Source of the DNA: Parachlorella kessleri
Lineage: Eukaryota; Chlorophyta; Trebouxiophyceae; Chlorellales; Chlorellaceae
NCBI GenBank assembly: GCA_001598975.1
Contig: BBXU01001712.1
Location: 1-23,937, forward strand
Direction of reading: 5' to 3'
Length of the DNA: 23,937 bases
Part shown: piece after piece, positions 9,601-23,500 of the stretch
Layout: every line of letters starts with the position of its first letter
Numbering within the stretch: position 1 is the first letter of the stretch
Notes under the pieces: model-generated
Database searches by the model: none
The model's input: the letters and a program-made list of their open reading frames with translations, nothing else
What the model was told of the DNA's origin: nothing
Translations under genes and position numbers: made by a program

Positions 9601-12600
9601 CTCTTTGACGAGCAAAGAGTTGGCAGTGGGCTGGTGGCGCCTGCCGTACTACCCTGTTCCGGGCTGCCAGTTTGTCCCTGCCCATGATTTGCGCAGGGTT
9701 GCTGAAGGGCCCTCGGCATGGTGTCCAGATGCATGAATCTCAGGCAAACAAAGATGGAGGAGAAATATGTAGAGGGTGTTCTTGCTGCGATGCAAGGACA
9801 TTCGCCCAGATAAGGTTGCCCAGGGCACAGCAAACCTAAAATTGTCTAGATGGGGAGAGTTGCCGAAGTTGTTCCTCCTCCCTGCAGCGATATGAGCTGC
9901 CCATCAACCCTACAAAGAAGGCGGTGCACAGCCGCTTGATCAGGGACCCGCATCTGTGGACCAAACGCCCGCTGCCGGCAGATGTCATCCAATATGCAGG
10001 TTGGTGTTGTATCAAGAACAACTTGTAGGCCAGGTGCACGCCGTTGCAAATGCTGCAACTGCACACACATGTGGTCCGGAAGCTGCTATGTGTCGGGCTA
10101 CGGAACTCAGTTGCGATCAGTGCGCCAGCAAGAGCAAGCCGCAACGTGAGGCGGGATACATGCGATCATGCGACGGCCTTTCCCTTGCACATGCACAGGT
10201 TGAGGAGCTTCTGTGCAGATAGGAATAAAGCGACCGATCAGGTTCATACCCCACAGAAACTTGCCCTGTCTGTGTAAGACAATACAGCTTTTACTGACAT
10301 GGCTGGCTTGGTGTCCTTGCAGTGGCTGAAGTGTCCGGCCTGCTGGATCTGTGGGGCTGCTTGTTGCTCGAGCTAGGCGATACTGGCACGCAATCAGTGG
10401 CGCACCTTAGCAAGGCCTATGCAGGCAAGGTTGCAGTCTCTTGTCAGCCTCACTGTAGGGGTCCGACTCATGCTGGCTGGGCCTTGTTGGGGTGAATGGG
10501 TTTGATACTCGCTGTGATGGAGATATCTGTACTCTTCAAATTGGCACGCTGCCAGCACTTGTGCTGGCAAGCTTGCAACTCCTGACCAGGGTGCGAGCAG
10601 CATCTACAAGGTCACTGTACCTTTCTGGACTTGACTAGCAGGCACAAGAATGTGAGCGCTTGCCCCCTGCAGAGTGGTTTTTTGACGACTCAGACCGCAG
10701 CTATGCCAGCCGGCCGGGGTCTTATGCCAAGGCGCTAAAGCTGCCGCATGGCTGCGACATGCAAATGCACATTGATGCAGCCAGCAACTACAAGCCCAGG
10801 TATGTACTTCCTTGATGTTGCCTGCATAATCTCTCATCCATCCATCCATCCATCCATCCTTCCTTCCATCCATCCATCCATCCATCATGCAAGTTACAAC
10901 TTGACCACTCAGATGGATTGACTACCCACTCTACAAAGGGCTTCTGTCATTCACACCATGCTCCTCCCCTCAGTGCATTTGAAAGAAGTCACGAGAGCAC
11001 CTCTTTTTCTACAAGCTGAATCCCAACATTGCCTGTGCAATTAGCTTCAACAAACGGCGCTCAGACCGCGATATAGCTCTTGTGAAGGTTCACGGTGGCG
11101 CTCCGCTCCCCAGAGCAGGAAGGCTCTGACACTGGCACTCAAAGTGCAGCAGGTTGCAGCTCTAGTAGCAGGGCAGGGGCAGCACAGCAGCAGCAGCAGC
11201 GGCAGCAAGACGACCTGGATGCAGACGCCCAGGCCATCCTGAGGCTCTTCCCGCCACACATCCAGCAAGCCATCTCCCAGCTGTGCCGGGGCCAGCAGCA
11301 GCAGCAGGAGCCGAGCGAGGAGCAGGCATCGGAGGCTGGTAGCGATTCCCCCTTGCCTGCCCTCCCTCGCAGCCTTGCCAGCAGCGACAGTGACAGCAGC
11401 AGTGACACCGCCTGCTACATAGAGCCCTTGCTGAGCAGCGAGGACATCACCACAGCGGCAGCTGACAAGACGTCGCCTGGAGCTGTCACACGGCGGCCGC
11501 TGGAGGTGGTTGTTGACCTGGGCCGGCCTGTGGTGGTGCGCTTTGACGATGGCAACGAGGAGGACCTGGAGGAGAGCTTGAGCGTGACGGAGGCACTTGA
11601 ATGCCTGGCGGAGGCCAAGGGCAAGCCTGGGCTGGGGGGAAGCGCAGGCTCCTCCGGGCTGTTCTATGGAGACAACCGCACAGGTGGGTGCCTTGGGGTG
11701 GCGCGTGGGGGCACATGCCGAAAGCTGCTCTGGAAGTGGTCCTTTTGTTCTTACCTGAGCAAGGGGGTGCAAGCGGCACTGCTGGCAGGAAGGCGAACAT
11801 TCTGGTACACAGGGGCACAGCGGTATGAGAATCAGGCGGGGACTAGAAGGCAATTAGGCGAGCTGACTTGCTTGAATGGTTGCGGACTCTGCTGGTTGTG
11901 ACCTGTGTAGGCATCCCTGGGACCCTGCACCGCATCAGCGCCATGAGGGGCCGGGAGAAGGAGGTACTGGGGCTCACCTACCGCATCGGGCGCCACATCT
12001 CAGGTCAGGGCCCCGCTTGTGTCCAGCTGCTCCCTAGCCCCATTTGGTGAAGCCATCAAGAGTAGCAATGTCAGCATAGAAGTGGTTAGGTGAGCACGTA
12101 CATCCCCATGGCAAACTCGCCAGTACCGAAGCGCACTGAATGTCAGTGGTATCCATGTGCGCAACTCTCGCTCCTTTACAGCTCTCTTGTGCCGCGATGA
12201 CCCTCTGGTGCTTATGGTTCTAACATTGCACCCCTCCTAGCTGTGCAGGTGTGGCGCGGTTGGTGCTGGACATCCTAGCAGCGCTCTCCGTGGGCCACCC
12301 CTTTGCCGATGATGCGGGCAAGCCTGACTCCGGTGACTTCATCTCGCCCTCGCTGTTGCTGCTGGGGCCACCCGGGGTAGGCAAGACCACGCTCCTCAGA
12401 GACGTGGCCAACATCCTGGCTAACACCTTCAGGTAGGGAGTGGCACTAGTACTGTATGAACCTTTTACTGTTATTGATGCACCTATGCTGTAGTCCTGGC
12501 GGGAAGGTCATGGCGTGCCTCCCTCGAGCTTTGCAACATAAGCAATACTGGTTCGATTTGCTGTGGGCAGCACGATCATTAGTTCGGGTTACAATCACTC

Positions 12601-14563
12601 GCTGTGGCAAGTGCACACCGTGCATCCTTCCGCACGCTCGCCGTCACGGTGCCCAGTCTGCGGCGCGATGAAGCCCATGTCATGCAGGAAGCGGGTGGTG
12701 GTGATTGACACCAGCAACGAGATAGCCGGCGACGCGCCCACACCCCACGCCTGCATCGGCCGGGCCCGGCGCATGATGGTCTCTGACCGTGGCTCCCAGC
12801 ATGCCGTCATGATTGAGGCGGTACAGAACCACACGCCGCAGGTACTGCCTGTAGGCATTTGTACAAGCGCGCTCTAATGTTGCACAGTAATAGGTGCAGT
12901 GACAATATGTGTCAGGGACATGGCATTAGTGGTTGGATTTGGTGCTAAGAACCTCATGCAAGTTAAGCAGGTCATGGTATGGACACTATACACACTGTAG
13001 TTCCTGCCTGCAGGCCGTCATCATAGACGAGATTGGGTCCAGCAAGGAGGCGGCAGCTGCCAAGAGCATCGGACAGCGGGGCGTGGTCATGGTGAGTGAC
13101 GGCTGCCTCAAGCGTTGGTCATTGAACTTGCTTGCATGTCTGACGCTGCCCGAACCATAGCTGTCATTCTGACCCCTGTGATTATCTCCCTTACTCCCTG
13201 AGAAATGGCATGTTGAGCCAATCGTGCGCTAAACGATATACCAGACACTGCTTGCCGCGTGGTTGAGATTCGTGCACAGTCCGAGGCAACGGCATGAGTC
13301 ATGCTCCAGGTTGGCACCGCGCATGGCGTGTCCCTGGAGAGCCTGCTGAAGAACCCGGAGCTCAACTCCCTGGTGGGCGGGCTGCACCAGGTTGTCCTGG
13401 GAGACGAGGAAGCTAGGAGAACCAACGGAGGGTGGGTGTAAGCACTCCAAGCTGTCACGTCCAATGGTGCCGCACGGGCAACCAGGGGAGGGTGAAGTGG
13501 TATCGATCATGCTGTCTATTGGCCAGCCGAAAGGCATTCAGTGTAACCAATACATGGCTTGCTGACAGCCAGATTTCATTGTCCACCAGCTCACACATCC
13601 ACCCATGCTCTGAGGGAATCTTGCTTCCATACGGCAAGCTGGACGACCAGGTCGTCTTGACGACTGTTGCGAAGGGAACACCTTCAGGCTCCTTTCAGCG
13701 AGCTCTATGCGCGCCCTGCCTTCTTCAGCTCTCCTTTTAGTGTAAAGCATGCATACATAACGTGCCCCTAAGTAGCTTGAGCGGTATGTGCAGGAACAAG
13801 ACGCGTACTGAGCGATGTGGGGCGCCCACATTCAGCACATTGGTGGAGGTGCTGTCTCAAAATCGGTGGCGGGTACACATGAGCGTGGCACGCAGCGTGG
13901 ATGCTATCCTGGCTGGCAGGTGGGTCCTGTGTTTGGTGTGTTGCTTCGGCATATGCAACGAAGGGTCTCGCAGCCACACCCCCACCAGACTTAAGTGCCT
14001 GACAACTGGTTCTGCTTGATGGTGTCAACGAGCTGGGGGCTGGAAGGATGGCCGTAGTTGCTCCTGTCCTACATGTATATAAGCCTAGTCTGCACATTAT
14101 TCTCAGCTCAACAGCAATGTGCTGTGGCATGTGCAGGGAGCCGGTGACCCAGCTGCGGTGGTACGATGGCCGGGGGCGCATGATGGTGCGAGTTGAGGGC
14201 CTGCCTGAGGGCATGGCCAACAACACGTTTGCCAAGAAGGTGGGTGGCCTGGCTGGCTTGGAAGGTGACATCTGGTGGAGTTGCCTGGCGGCTAGCCTGA
14301 ATCAGAGCAGTATGTATGATTAGATGGTTTGCTCATGACAACCGATGTCCCGAGGCGATACAGCACATTTTAGCCATAGCTGAGGAGCCTGAGGTCTTTA
14401 GAACGCACGCATGCCTTCGTGGTGCTCCGAGTCGTTGGGAGGCGGCTCATTAGACTAAGGCAAGCGTCATGACACCTGTCTGCAGGCGCTGGCGGCTGTC
14501 CAGGAGCGGGGTAACAACACCGCCTGGCTGCACGACCTCATCAACATTGCAGCCATGTACTAG
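6679..14563 (+). CDS. Copy B: Egalitarian/EXD1-type exonuclease domain fused to a complete Ycf45/SpoIIIAA-like AAA ATPase
   Basis: Proposed exons: 6679-6694, 6913-7275, 7581-8387, 8688-8845, 9178-9258, 9473-9574, 9888-9999, 10323-10424, 10673-10799, 11088-11683, 11911-12003, 12249-12432, 12688-12841, 13014-13091, 13310-13431, 13794-13919, 14137-14239, 14486-14563. They sum to 3402 nt in one frame, 1133 residues. Seen: two N-terminal repeats (about 8-125 and 127-245), a Pro/Ala/Ser linker, Exo I (D394, E396), Exo II (HDCRKD, D456), and Exo III with Tyr545 but Glu549 where Asp is expected. The Ycf45-like part has LDLGRP-type and LHRISAMRG motifs, Walker A GPPGVGKT (892-899), Walker B VIIDEIG (967-973) and the family's later VGTAHG and PTF motifs. 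Ycf45 relatives are plastid or cyanobacterial ATPases; the land-plant relative SPD1 is needed for plastid development. Plastid location is inferred. ATG 6855 is the alternative start. No R3H domain was recognised. Confidence 0.82.
8472..8561. repeat. 45-bp imperfect tandem duplication in a copy B intron
   Basis: Two adjacent 45-base units (8472-8516 and 8517-8561) both begin CTTACTGACACTTGT and end with GACTGTTC plus two bases, with several substitutions between them. They lie in the GC-AG intron that interrupts the Exo I motif codon. No function is suggested. Confidence 0.8.
10835..10886. repeat. CATC tetranucleotide microsatellite
   Basis: About a dozen CATC units with a CTTC interruption in the middle, in the intron between the last exonuclease exon and the first ATPase exon of copy B. 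It is probably length-polymorphic and nonfunctional. Confidence 0.9.
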
Positions 14564-14677
14564 TTTTACTTCAGCATGTGGATTGGTGACGTTTCCCCCT
14601 CGTTACTGGCAGAGGTGTCTTGTGGCCAGGGTGCCATCTGGCCCTGAGCTGCATGGTGGTAAATCCCAACCGGGCAT

Positions 14678-14682
14678 TGTAA
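14678..14682 (+). terminator. TGTAA polyadenylation signal candidate for copy B
   Basis: TGTAA, the usual green-algal poly(A) signal, occurs about 115 bases after the copy B stop codon, a plausible 3' UTR length. Five-base motifs also occur by chance, so support comes from position. Confidence 0.45.
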
Positions 14683-14813
14683 CCCTGAAGCAAGCCTGGC
14701 AACTTATTGACGATAGCTTGCTTGACTGGTGCCTCAGCAGCATGCACCTGCCAGCTGCTGAACCTTGATCGTGAGGATGTAGGGTGCAGGAATAGGAGGT
14801 AATGTGTCATAGG

Positions 14814-14838
14814 CCCCCCCCACCCCACCCCACCCCCC
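14814..14838. repeat. C-rich tract with CCCCA units
   Basis: A run of cytosines broken by single adenines at about five-base spacing. The complementary strand carries four or more G runs with one-base loops and could form a G-quadruplex downstream of copy B. Confidence 0.75.
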
Positions 14839-15199
14839 TGCCGCCTCCCGCCTGCCTTTCCTTAGCCTGCGTCAAGCAAATGGAGCCCAGTCTTGTAATC
14901 TGAGCAAGTCAAAACCTGCGCATTACCATCCCTAACCATATTGCATGGGTGCCAGGGAGTCCTCCCCATCATGCATAGCATCCTTATGCATGCATGGCGC
15001 TGAATAACCCTTAGTCAGCACCACTGCATGACAAATTCTGAGGTCTGAAGCGTCAAGCTTAAAAAGCCACTGCGCATGTGAGTGGGTGCGTGGGGACTCC
15101 AGCATTGCAACCTGCCCAGCACCACTTAATAGTTGCCACCGCAATTGAAGCGCTTGCAACCAACAGAAGGCTGCTGAGTGCACCCCAGCGGGGGAGACG

Positions 15200-15851
15200 A
15201 TGACAAACCCGAGCAGGTGGGGCGGATGGCTGGCTTGTAGGTATGCTGGGACGAGGTAGGAGGGGGCAGGGGGAGTTTTGTGGGCAGCCCTACAAGGGGG
15301 GCTCGGAGCTAAGCTAAACCCTGCCTACAGGGAAGGTAGGGCTTAGCTTGCAAGTTGGTGCCACCAGGTAGGTGAGGCAGAGCGCCAAGGTAATGGCGCT
15401 GAGGGGCTGGCAGGTGAGTAACATGAAGCGAGAGGCAAGCAGAGTCGCCTGTACAGCTGCATTGCTCGGCGCATGAGCGCCGCCCAAACCAAAGGAACGT
15501 GCACGGAAAGGTGTTGTGCTTTGTTGAGAGACCTAGGTAGGCTGGCAGGTGGCGGCTAGGCTCGCGCCCATTGTGCTGTTTGCGCAAACTGTCTGCCCTT
15601 ACTGGTGATGCAGGTTCACTAAGTTCACCACCACCGACGTCGAGGAAGTGGAAGCCCGCCACAACCGGCTGGTAGACAGCCTCCATGCCCAGGTCCAGTC
15701 CCAGCACCAGCAGCTGGCGCAGCAGCAGCAACAGCAGCAGCAGTACCTCTCACTCCAGGCCTTCCTGATTTCCGAAGTGCAGAAGCTGCAAGCGGAGGTC
15801 CGGCTGCTGAAGGAGAACCAGTCAAGGAGCACAGGCGAGTATCATGTATAG
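15200..15851 (+). CDS. Small hypothetical coiled-coil protein, two exons
   Basis: Proposed exons 15200-15216 and 15614-15851. The first begins ATGACAAACCC and ends AG before a GTGGGG donor; the second follows a TGATGCAG acceptor. Both junctions are phase 2 and the total of 255 nt gives 84 residues. The second exon is the firmer part. It encodes TTTDVEEVEARHNRL, a heptad-like Leu/Val pattern, a Gln-rich run (about 8 of 9 residues) and a second helical segment ending LQAEVRLLKEN, so a dimerising coiled coil is likely. The ending is uncertain: ACAG followed by GCGAGT just before the stop could be a GC splice donor leading to further exons. I do not recognise the family. TGTAA lies about 270 bases downstream. 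Confidence 0.5.
15720..15743. repeat. CAG repeat encoding polyglutamine
   Basis: Eight CAG or CAA codons in a row, with a single CAA interruption, inside the coiled-coil exon. They encode an uninterrupted glutamine run between two helical segments. Confidence 0.85.
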
Positions 15852-16868
15852 GCCGCCCTGTCCATCTGTCATTTTGACACCTCTAAGTGCTTTATTGTAT
15901 TACACCTTGGCCCAGGAGGCGGTGTCTGCCCGTGTTTTGTTTCCCCAGGATTACCCCCCTGCATTTTCTCTCGGCCACATGGTAGGCAGGCGGGCTGACT
16001 TGCGGCACCCATGCTGCAGGCAGCAGCGATGGCAGCCCAGCGATGACCCTCTTCCAGTAATTGCTCGTGGGACCTAGGCAGCACCTGCTGTTGGCAGTCA
16101 GCTTCCAGCACAGAACCTTGTAATTGGTTTACAGTTGCAGGACGGCAAGTGTGGGAGACAGGGCTCAGTGCATGAGCGAATCTAGAGCTTGCCTGATGGC
16201 TTGAACCAGGCGTCGTCTTGGTGGTGCATGCCGTTTCAGTCTAGTGTTTAGTAGTTTTGGCCTTCTGGGAGTACTATAACCTGCCACATGTGCCGTGTGT
16301 ACACTGACTGCAGCGGTAACAGCTAGCCTGGCAAGAGGATGGTAGTTTAAGAGTGTCCCTTTTGAAAAAGTAGTACATTCCCTAGCGCTTTGCTTAGAGC
16401 GAGATGTTACCGTTAGATGTTAGCAGGCCGGGACCCAGCCCCGAAAACACACAAGGTGCATGGGTGTAAGACCTCAATCTGCAGCCACCCATCACCATTG
16501 CTGAGGGAGGGAGAACCTAGGTGCAACATAACGCAAGGAAACGTAGTTGTACACACGTTGCCGGGTCAGCAAAAGTCAGACACAATACGACCCCAGTGCA
16601 AAGCATTCACTAAGAGCACCAATCCTTGCAGTTGGCAGTGAAGGAAGGAACTCCATTGCAGCCTTGCTCTTTGCATGCTATCCGTGTCACTCTCAACACT
16701 AAACCAGTCGTCTAATAGCTGACATGCAAAGCCCACATGCTGCGCAAGGAGGGCTGTTCCATGTCACCGCTATCCCCCATGTCGCTGCACAACAGAAGCG
16801 ACATCCCTTGCCAGACGCTGTCTCAGCTTGCAGTTATTGCCACCCTCACCAGCAGACGAGTCCCCTGC
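15852..16868. other. Intergenic stretch between convergent genes
   Basis: The small coiled-coil gene (plus) and ornithine carbamoyltransferase (minus) point toward each other here. No open frame resembles a protein and no structured RNA was recognised. A TGTAA near 16119 fits the left gene. No equally close signal for the right gene was seen on the minus strand. Confidence 0.6.
16119..16123 (+). terminator. TGTAA polyadenylation signal candidate for the coiled-coil gene
   Basis: A TGTAA pentamer about 270 bases after the proposed stop at 15851. Distance and orientation are compatible with a 3' end signal. If the gene has further exons, this site could belong to one of their UTRs. Confidence 0.35.
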
Positions 16869-19842
<2,974 letters not shown>

Positions 19843-20599
19843 GGGCCAACTATGCAAGCGAGAAAGGTGCACTGTTTAGATCACAGTTCGATGGGAAAAG
19901 CGATAAAAGGCTATAGCAAGCAACAAGTATCTTTGGGGCGCCGCAGGGCGGCTCAGCACGGCGATCACGTTTCTGAGCAATTTCTCACCAAAACCCCCTA
20001 CCAGAATCCCCAGTCCTCCAGCTGGTGAAGCAGCCAACCTTTGACCAGCAGCTCCCTGTGGCAGGTAGCTCAGTAACAACAACAAGAAGCTGCCTAGTAA
20101 ATGCCAAACTCAAGGCTGTCCTCTGACAACGACTATTTGATACATAAAGTAGCGGGTTAACAAGGGAGGTGTAAGAGGTAGGGCCTGCCGGCTAGTTCAA
20201 AGAGGAGCGAACAGCAAAGATAGGAAGTGCCAACTGCTGCTAACTACGTTACCGTCAAAAACACGTCACGCTGCCAACTAGTGTCACAGGGAGGCCAGCA
20301 GGGCTAAGCACACATTGGTGACACCAGGTGGCATCTAAGTAGTTGGCTTCCTGGTAGCAGACAACGATGCACACTATATCTTACAAACCCGGACATCAAG
20401 CTCCTACGCACACGACAGTTACCTGTACCCCTAGTCACCTTTTCACCTGAACAACTCAGCAACAGTACCAAGGATAGTCTGGGCTTTTGGCCGTCAAAAT
20501 GCCACATATTCGTGCCAGCCTGCAAGCCATCCACAGTGCTGCCGAGCTCGCACAAACCTGTGTGCAATACCGAGGGCATGGGTGCTGTGCCGTTGACCA
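19843..20599. other. Spacer between the GMP synthase 3' end and the OTC start
   Basis: About 760 bases holding the 3' UTR of GMP synthase and the promoter side of OTC, both on the minus strand. No credible exon was found. TGTAA on the minus strand at 20385-20381 probably ends the upstream transcript. A weak TATAG-like sequence on the minus strand near 19913 could serve OTC but is not convincing. Confidence 0.6.
20381..20385 (-). terminator. TGTAA polyadenylation signal candidate for GMP synthase
   Basis: TTACA on the plus strand reads TGTAA on the minus strand about 215 bases past the GMP synthase stop codon. Orientation, distance and the chlorophyte preference for this motif support it. Confidence 0.45.
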
Positions 20600-23500
20600 T
20601 TACTCCCACTCGATGGTGCTGGGAGGCTTGCTGGTGATGTCATACACGACGCGGTTGACGCTGCGCACTGCAGGCAGTACAGCATGATCTTGCTCTCAAT
20701 CTACCTCTCAGCCCGTCCACTGCCGCTGCCTCAACAAGTACTCCATGTCTACAGGTGGGCATGCATTCTAGATGGGCAACCTTTGCAGGTGCATGAAGGA
20801 AAAGAATACATATGGTGTCAAAGCTAGCACAGCTGCAACGTAGCCAGTTGCAGCAACTGCAATCCCAGCCCCTTCCTCACCTGTGTTGCAGATTTTGGTC
20901 GACACATACTGCAAGAAGTCGGGCTGGAAGGGGTACCAGTCGGCTGTCATGCCGTCACTGGAGGTCACTGCCCTCAGGGCAACCACGTGGGAGTGCGTCC
21001 GCTGGTCCCCTTGCACGCCTGCGAAAAAAAGTGGCCAGAGGGGAGGCGTGAACTTGGCAGCACCAGGCCACACCCACAGAAACAATTATGGCCAGATCAC
21101 TCACCAGTGACAAGCATAGACAGAAGGAGGCCTGATCGGCAGGGGCAAGCTTCAGGTGCCCCCAGGTCAATGCGGCTATCAGGCAAGCCCCCGCGCTCAC
21201 CCACAGACCGCACAGGCAGGAAGACTGCGAACGCCTGCCAGATCTTGTCGTAGAGCCCCTTCTCCCGGATGGCGTTAATAAACACCTCATCCACTTCTCG
21301 CAGCACATCCAGGCAGTCGCCCTCGGTCACGTCACCAATCACCCGCACCGCCAGGCCGGGCCCTGCAGCATTGGTGTGGGGCTGAGTGAGCAGGACAGCT
21401 GCAGGGTGTCCCCGCTGTCACGACACCAGGGACACAGACAGCCTAGGGAGAGCTCTGTGAGCAGGGCTGGCCCCAAGCAGCACTCTCCGCAGCGCTGAAA
21501 TTAGAGTTGTTGAGGGAACCCGACAGGACCAAAGCTCATGCAGCCTCTGAGACTGCCTAGGGAGGCCGCTTCAGCAGTGGACACCTTACAGTTCACGAGA
21601 ACCGAGACTGCTGGGTACACATTTAGGGAAGAGAGGCCCATGCCTGTTGACCCACGGGGTGTTCAGGCAGGCAGACGGGTCCAGGCCCACAGTCCCACTG
21701 ACTTCAAGCCCCAGGTGGGCAGGCCCCAATGCCCACCTGGGAAGGGGTGGTATTCAAAGCCCACCTGGGAAAGGGTGGCGGGTGATGAACTGCTCCGGCA
21801 CGCCCATGAGCCGGCCCAGCGCACGCACCTCATCCTGCAAAGCGCGCGCAGCGTACACAAAAAAAAATCAAAAGGGCCACAGCAGGCACACAATGGTGAG
21901 GACCAAGTCGTGCAAAGCAGCGCACACAACTCTAATGGGTAAATCACGCGTTGATAAGAGCAAGCAGGGTGGGAGAGGTTAAAAAATTTTCTAGATGAAT
22001 GCGCAGTGGACTGTGGTGTGCACTGATCCCCTCAAACTTGCAGAATGCCAGATGGTCATCACGGCTAGTCAGCCAGGTGTGTGTGTGTGATTGGCGTTTC
22101 TTTCATAGGGGACACTTCCCAGTAAGCGAGGTGATAGCAGCCCAAGACCCGTACTCCCCACCACTAGCCCCTGGGGTTGGTGTCACCAGGACTCCCAGGT
22201 GCACCCTTTAACCCCACATTGGTGAATGCCAGTAGGCCTTGGCTCCCCACTATTCGAGTATGGATGAAAGTACACCTGCAGCACAAGCTAGCAGGGAGGG
22301 AAGCCACCCGCACCTTGAAAAGCTCCCTCAGCGGCTCAATCAGCTCAAACTGCAAGTCCTCCGGCAGGCCGCCCACGTTGTGGTGGCTCTTGATGGTGTG
22401 GCTGTGCTTCTGGCCCTTGCCGGGGGGCGGGCACGACTCGATCACGTCCGGGTATAGCGTGCCCTGCACACACAACACACACTCGCTGTCAGGCCGACGG
22501 AATGCCCGGCCTCTGTTGCCTGTGTGCGGTGCCGCTCCTGCAGCATGACTGCCACAATGGCATGCCAGTGTGACGCCCACCAGGAGAGCACCCAGGCAGA
22601 AGCAAATCAGCCCAGAGTGGAGTTGCGATCAGAGCGCCGCAAGGCCAGCTGGCTTGGGTCCCGCAGCGGACTCCATGCCACCATGGCATGCTGGATACTC
22701 TCCGCGAGCCCGACCCTCCATTCCTCATGTACAAGCAAGCGAGCGCAAGCGCCGCCGAACCGCCCACTTGCACCCTAAGGCAGGGCATGTCGGTCCTTTT
22801 CAAACCTTCCTTAGCCCCCGTCGCCTGCTGTTGCTTCCCTGGCTGCCCTCCACACAAGCCAGGCCTGTCAGTCCAGTTCACCCCGACCTCCTCTCTGTCC
22901 GCATTGCCTGTTACCATAAGCAAAGACTGACCTGCACAAGGAAGCGTGGCTTGTGCCCCAACTCCTTCTCAAGCTGGTGCGCGTAGTCCGAGAAGACGTC
23001 AATGAACTCCGCACCGATGGCCTTGCGCTTGGCCTCAGGGTCGGTCTTCCCCCTGAGCCGCCCCAGCATGCGCTCTGCCAGTAGAATGGACAAGCAGAGC
23101 AGGCCCCAATGAGGGAACAGGAATGGAAAGGGAAGGGCAGGAGCTACAAGCGGTGGCTCTTGGCTTTGGGGTTGGTACTGTACTACGCCACAGCATGCGC
23201 TCTACAGAAAGAGGCAGGGAACGAGAGGACATGCCTCCACTCTGCGGCGGCTGGGCGCTCGATCACGCTTTCGCAGCAGCTGTGTGGGCAGAGCCACGCA
23301 GGCCCATGCCACTGACAAGGCGGCGATAATGTCGCCCTCCTCACAGCTGCCACACCAGACCCCATGCGGCAGGCGCAGGCCATGACTGGCCGTATCCATC
23401 AAGCCACGTGGCCGGCTACGGGTGTGAATTGGCCCATGTGGCCATGCACCTCTCACCTGCATCATCCACCTTGGTGACCGGCAGGTGCAGGTGCTGCTGG

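Larger units (their letters stand above)
14564..15199. other. Intergenic stretch between copy B and the small coiled-coil gene
   Basis: No credible exon was seen on either strand. It contains the 3' region of copy B with a TGTAA signal, then a C-rich tract, then unremarkable sequence up to the next proposed ATG. The promoter of the small downstream gene should be in the last part, but no clear core element was recognised. Confidence 0.6.

Noticed and set aside
10642..10672. Extending the copy B exon upstream to 10642 with donor 10429
   Set aside because: The frame is open, but copy A has no equivalent residues. The GC donor with the acceptor before 10673 gives identical exon lengths (102 and 127) in both paralogues.
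11047..11853. A 268-codon open frame on the minus strand opposite copy B
   Set aside because: It is antisense to the ATPase-domain exon and its intron. High GC at third positions of the real frame suppresses stops on the other strand, and the translation is Ser/Cys/Leu-rich without family motifs.
14137..14563. An R3H domain at the C terminus of copy B, as in cyanobacterial Ycf45
   Set aside because: The final exons do not show the Arg-x3-His core pattern expected of R3H.
16417..16641. A 74-codon plus-strand open frame in the convergent intergenic region
   Set aside because: No conserved motif, no plausible splice partners and a composition like the surrounding noncoding DNA.
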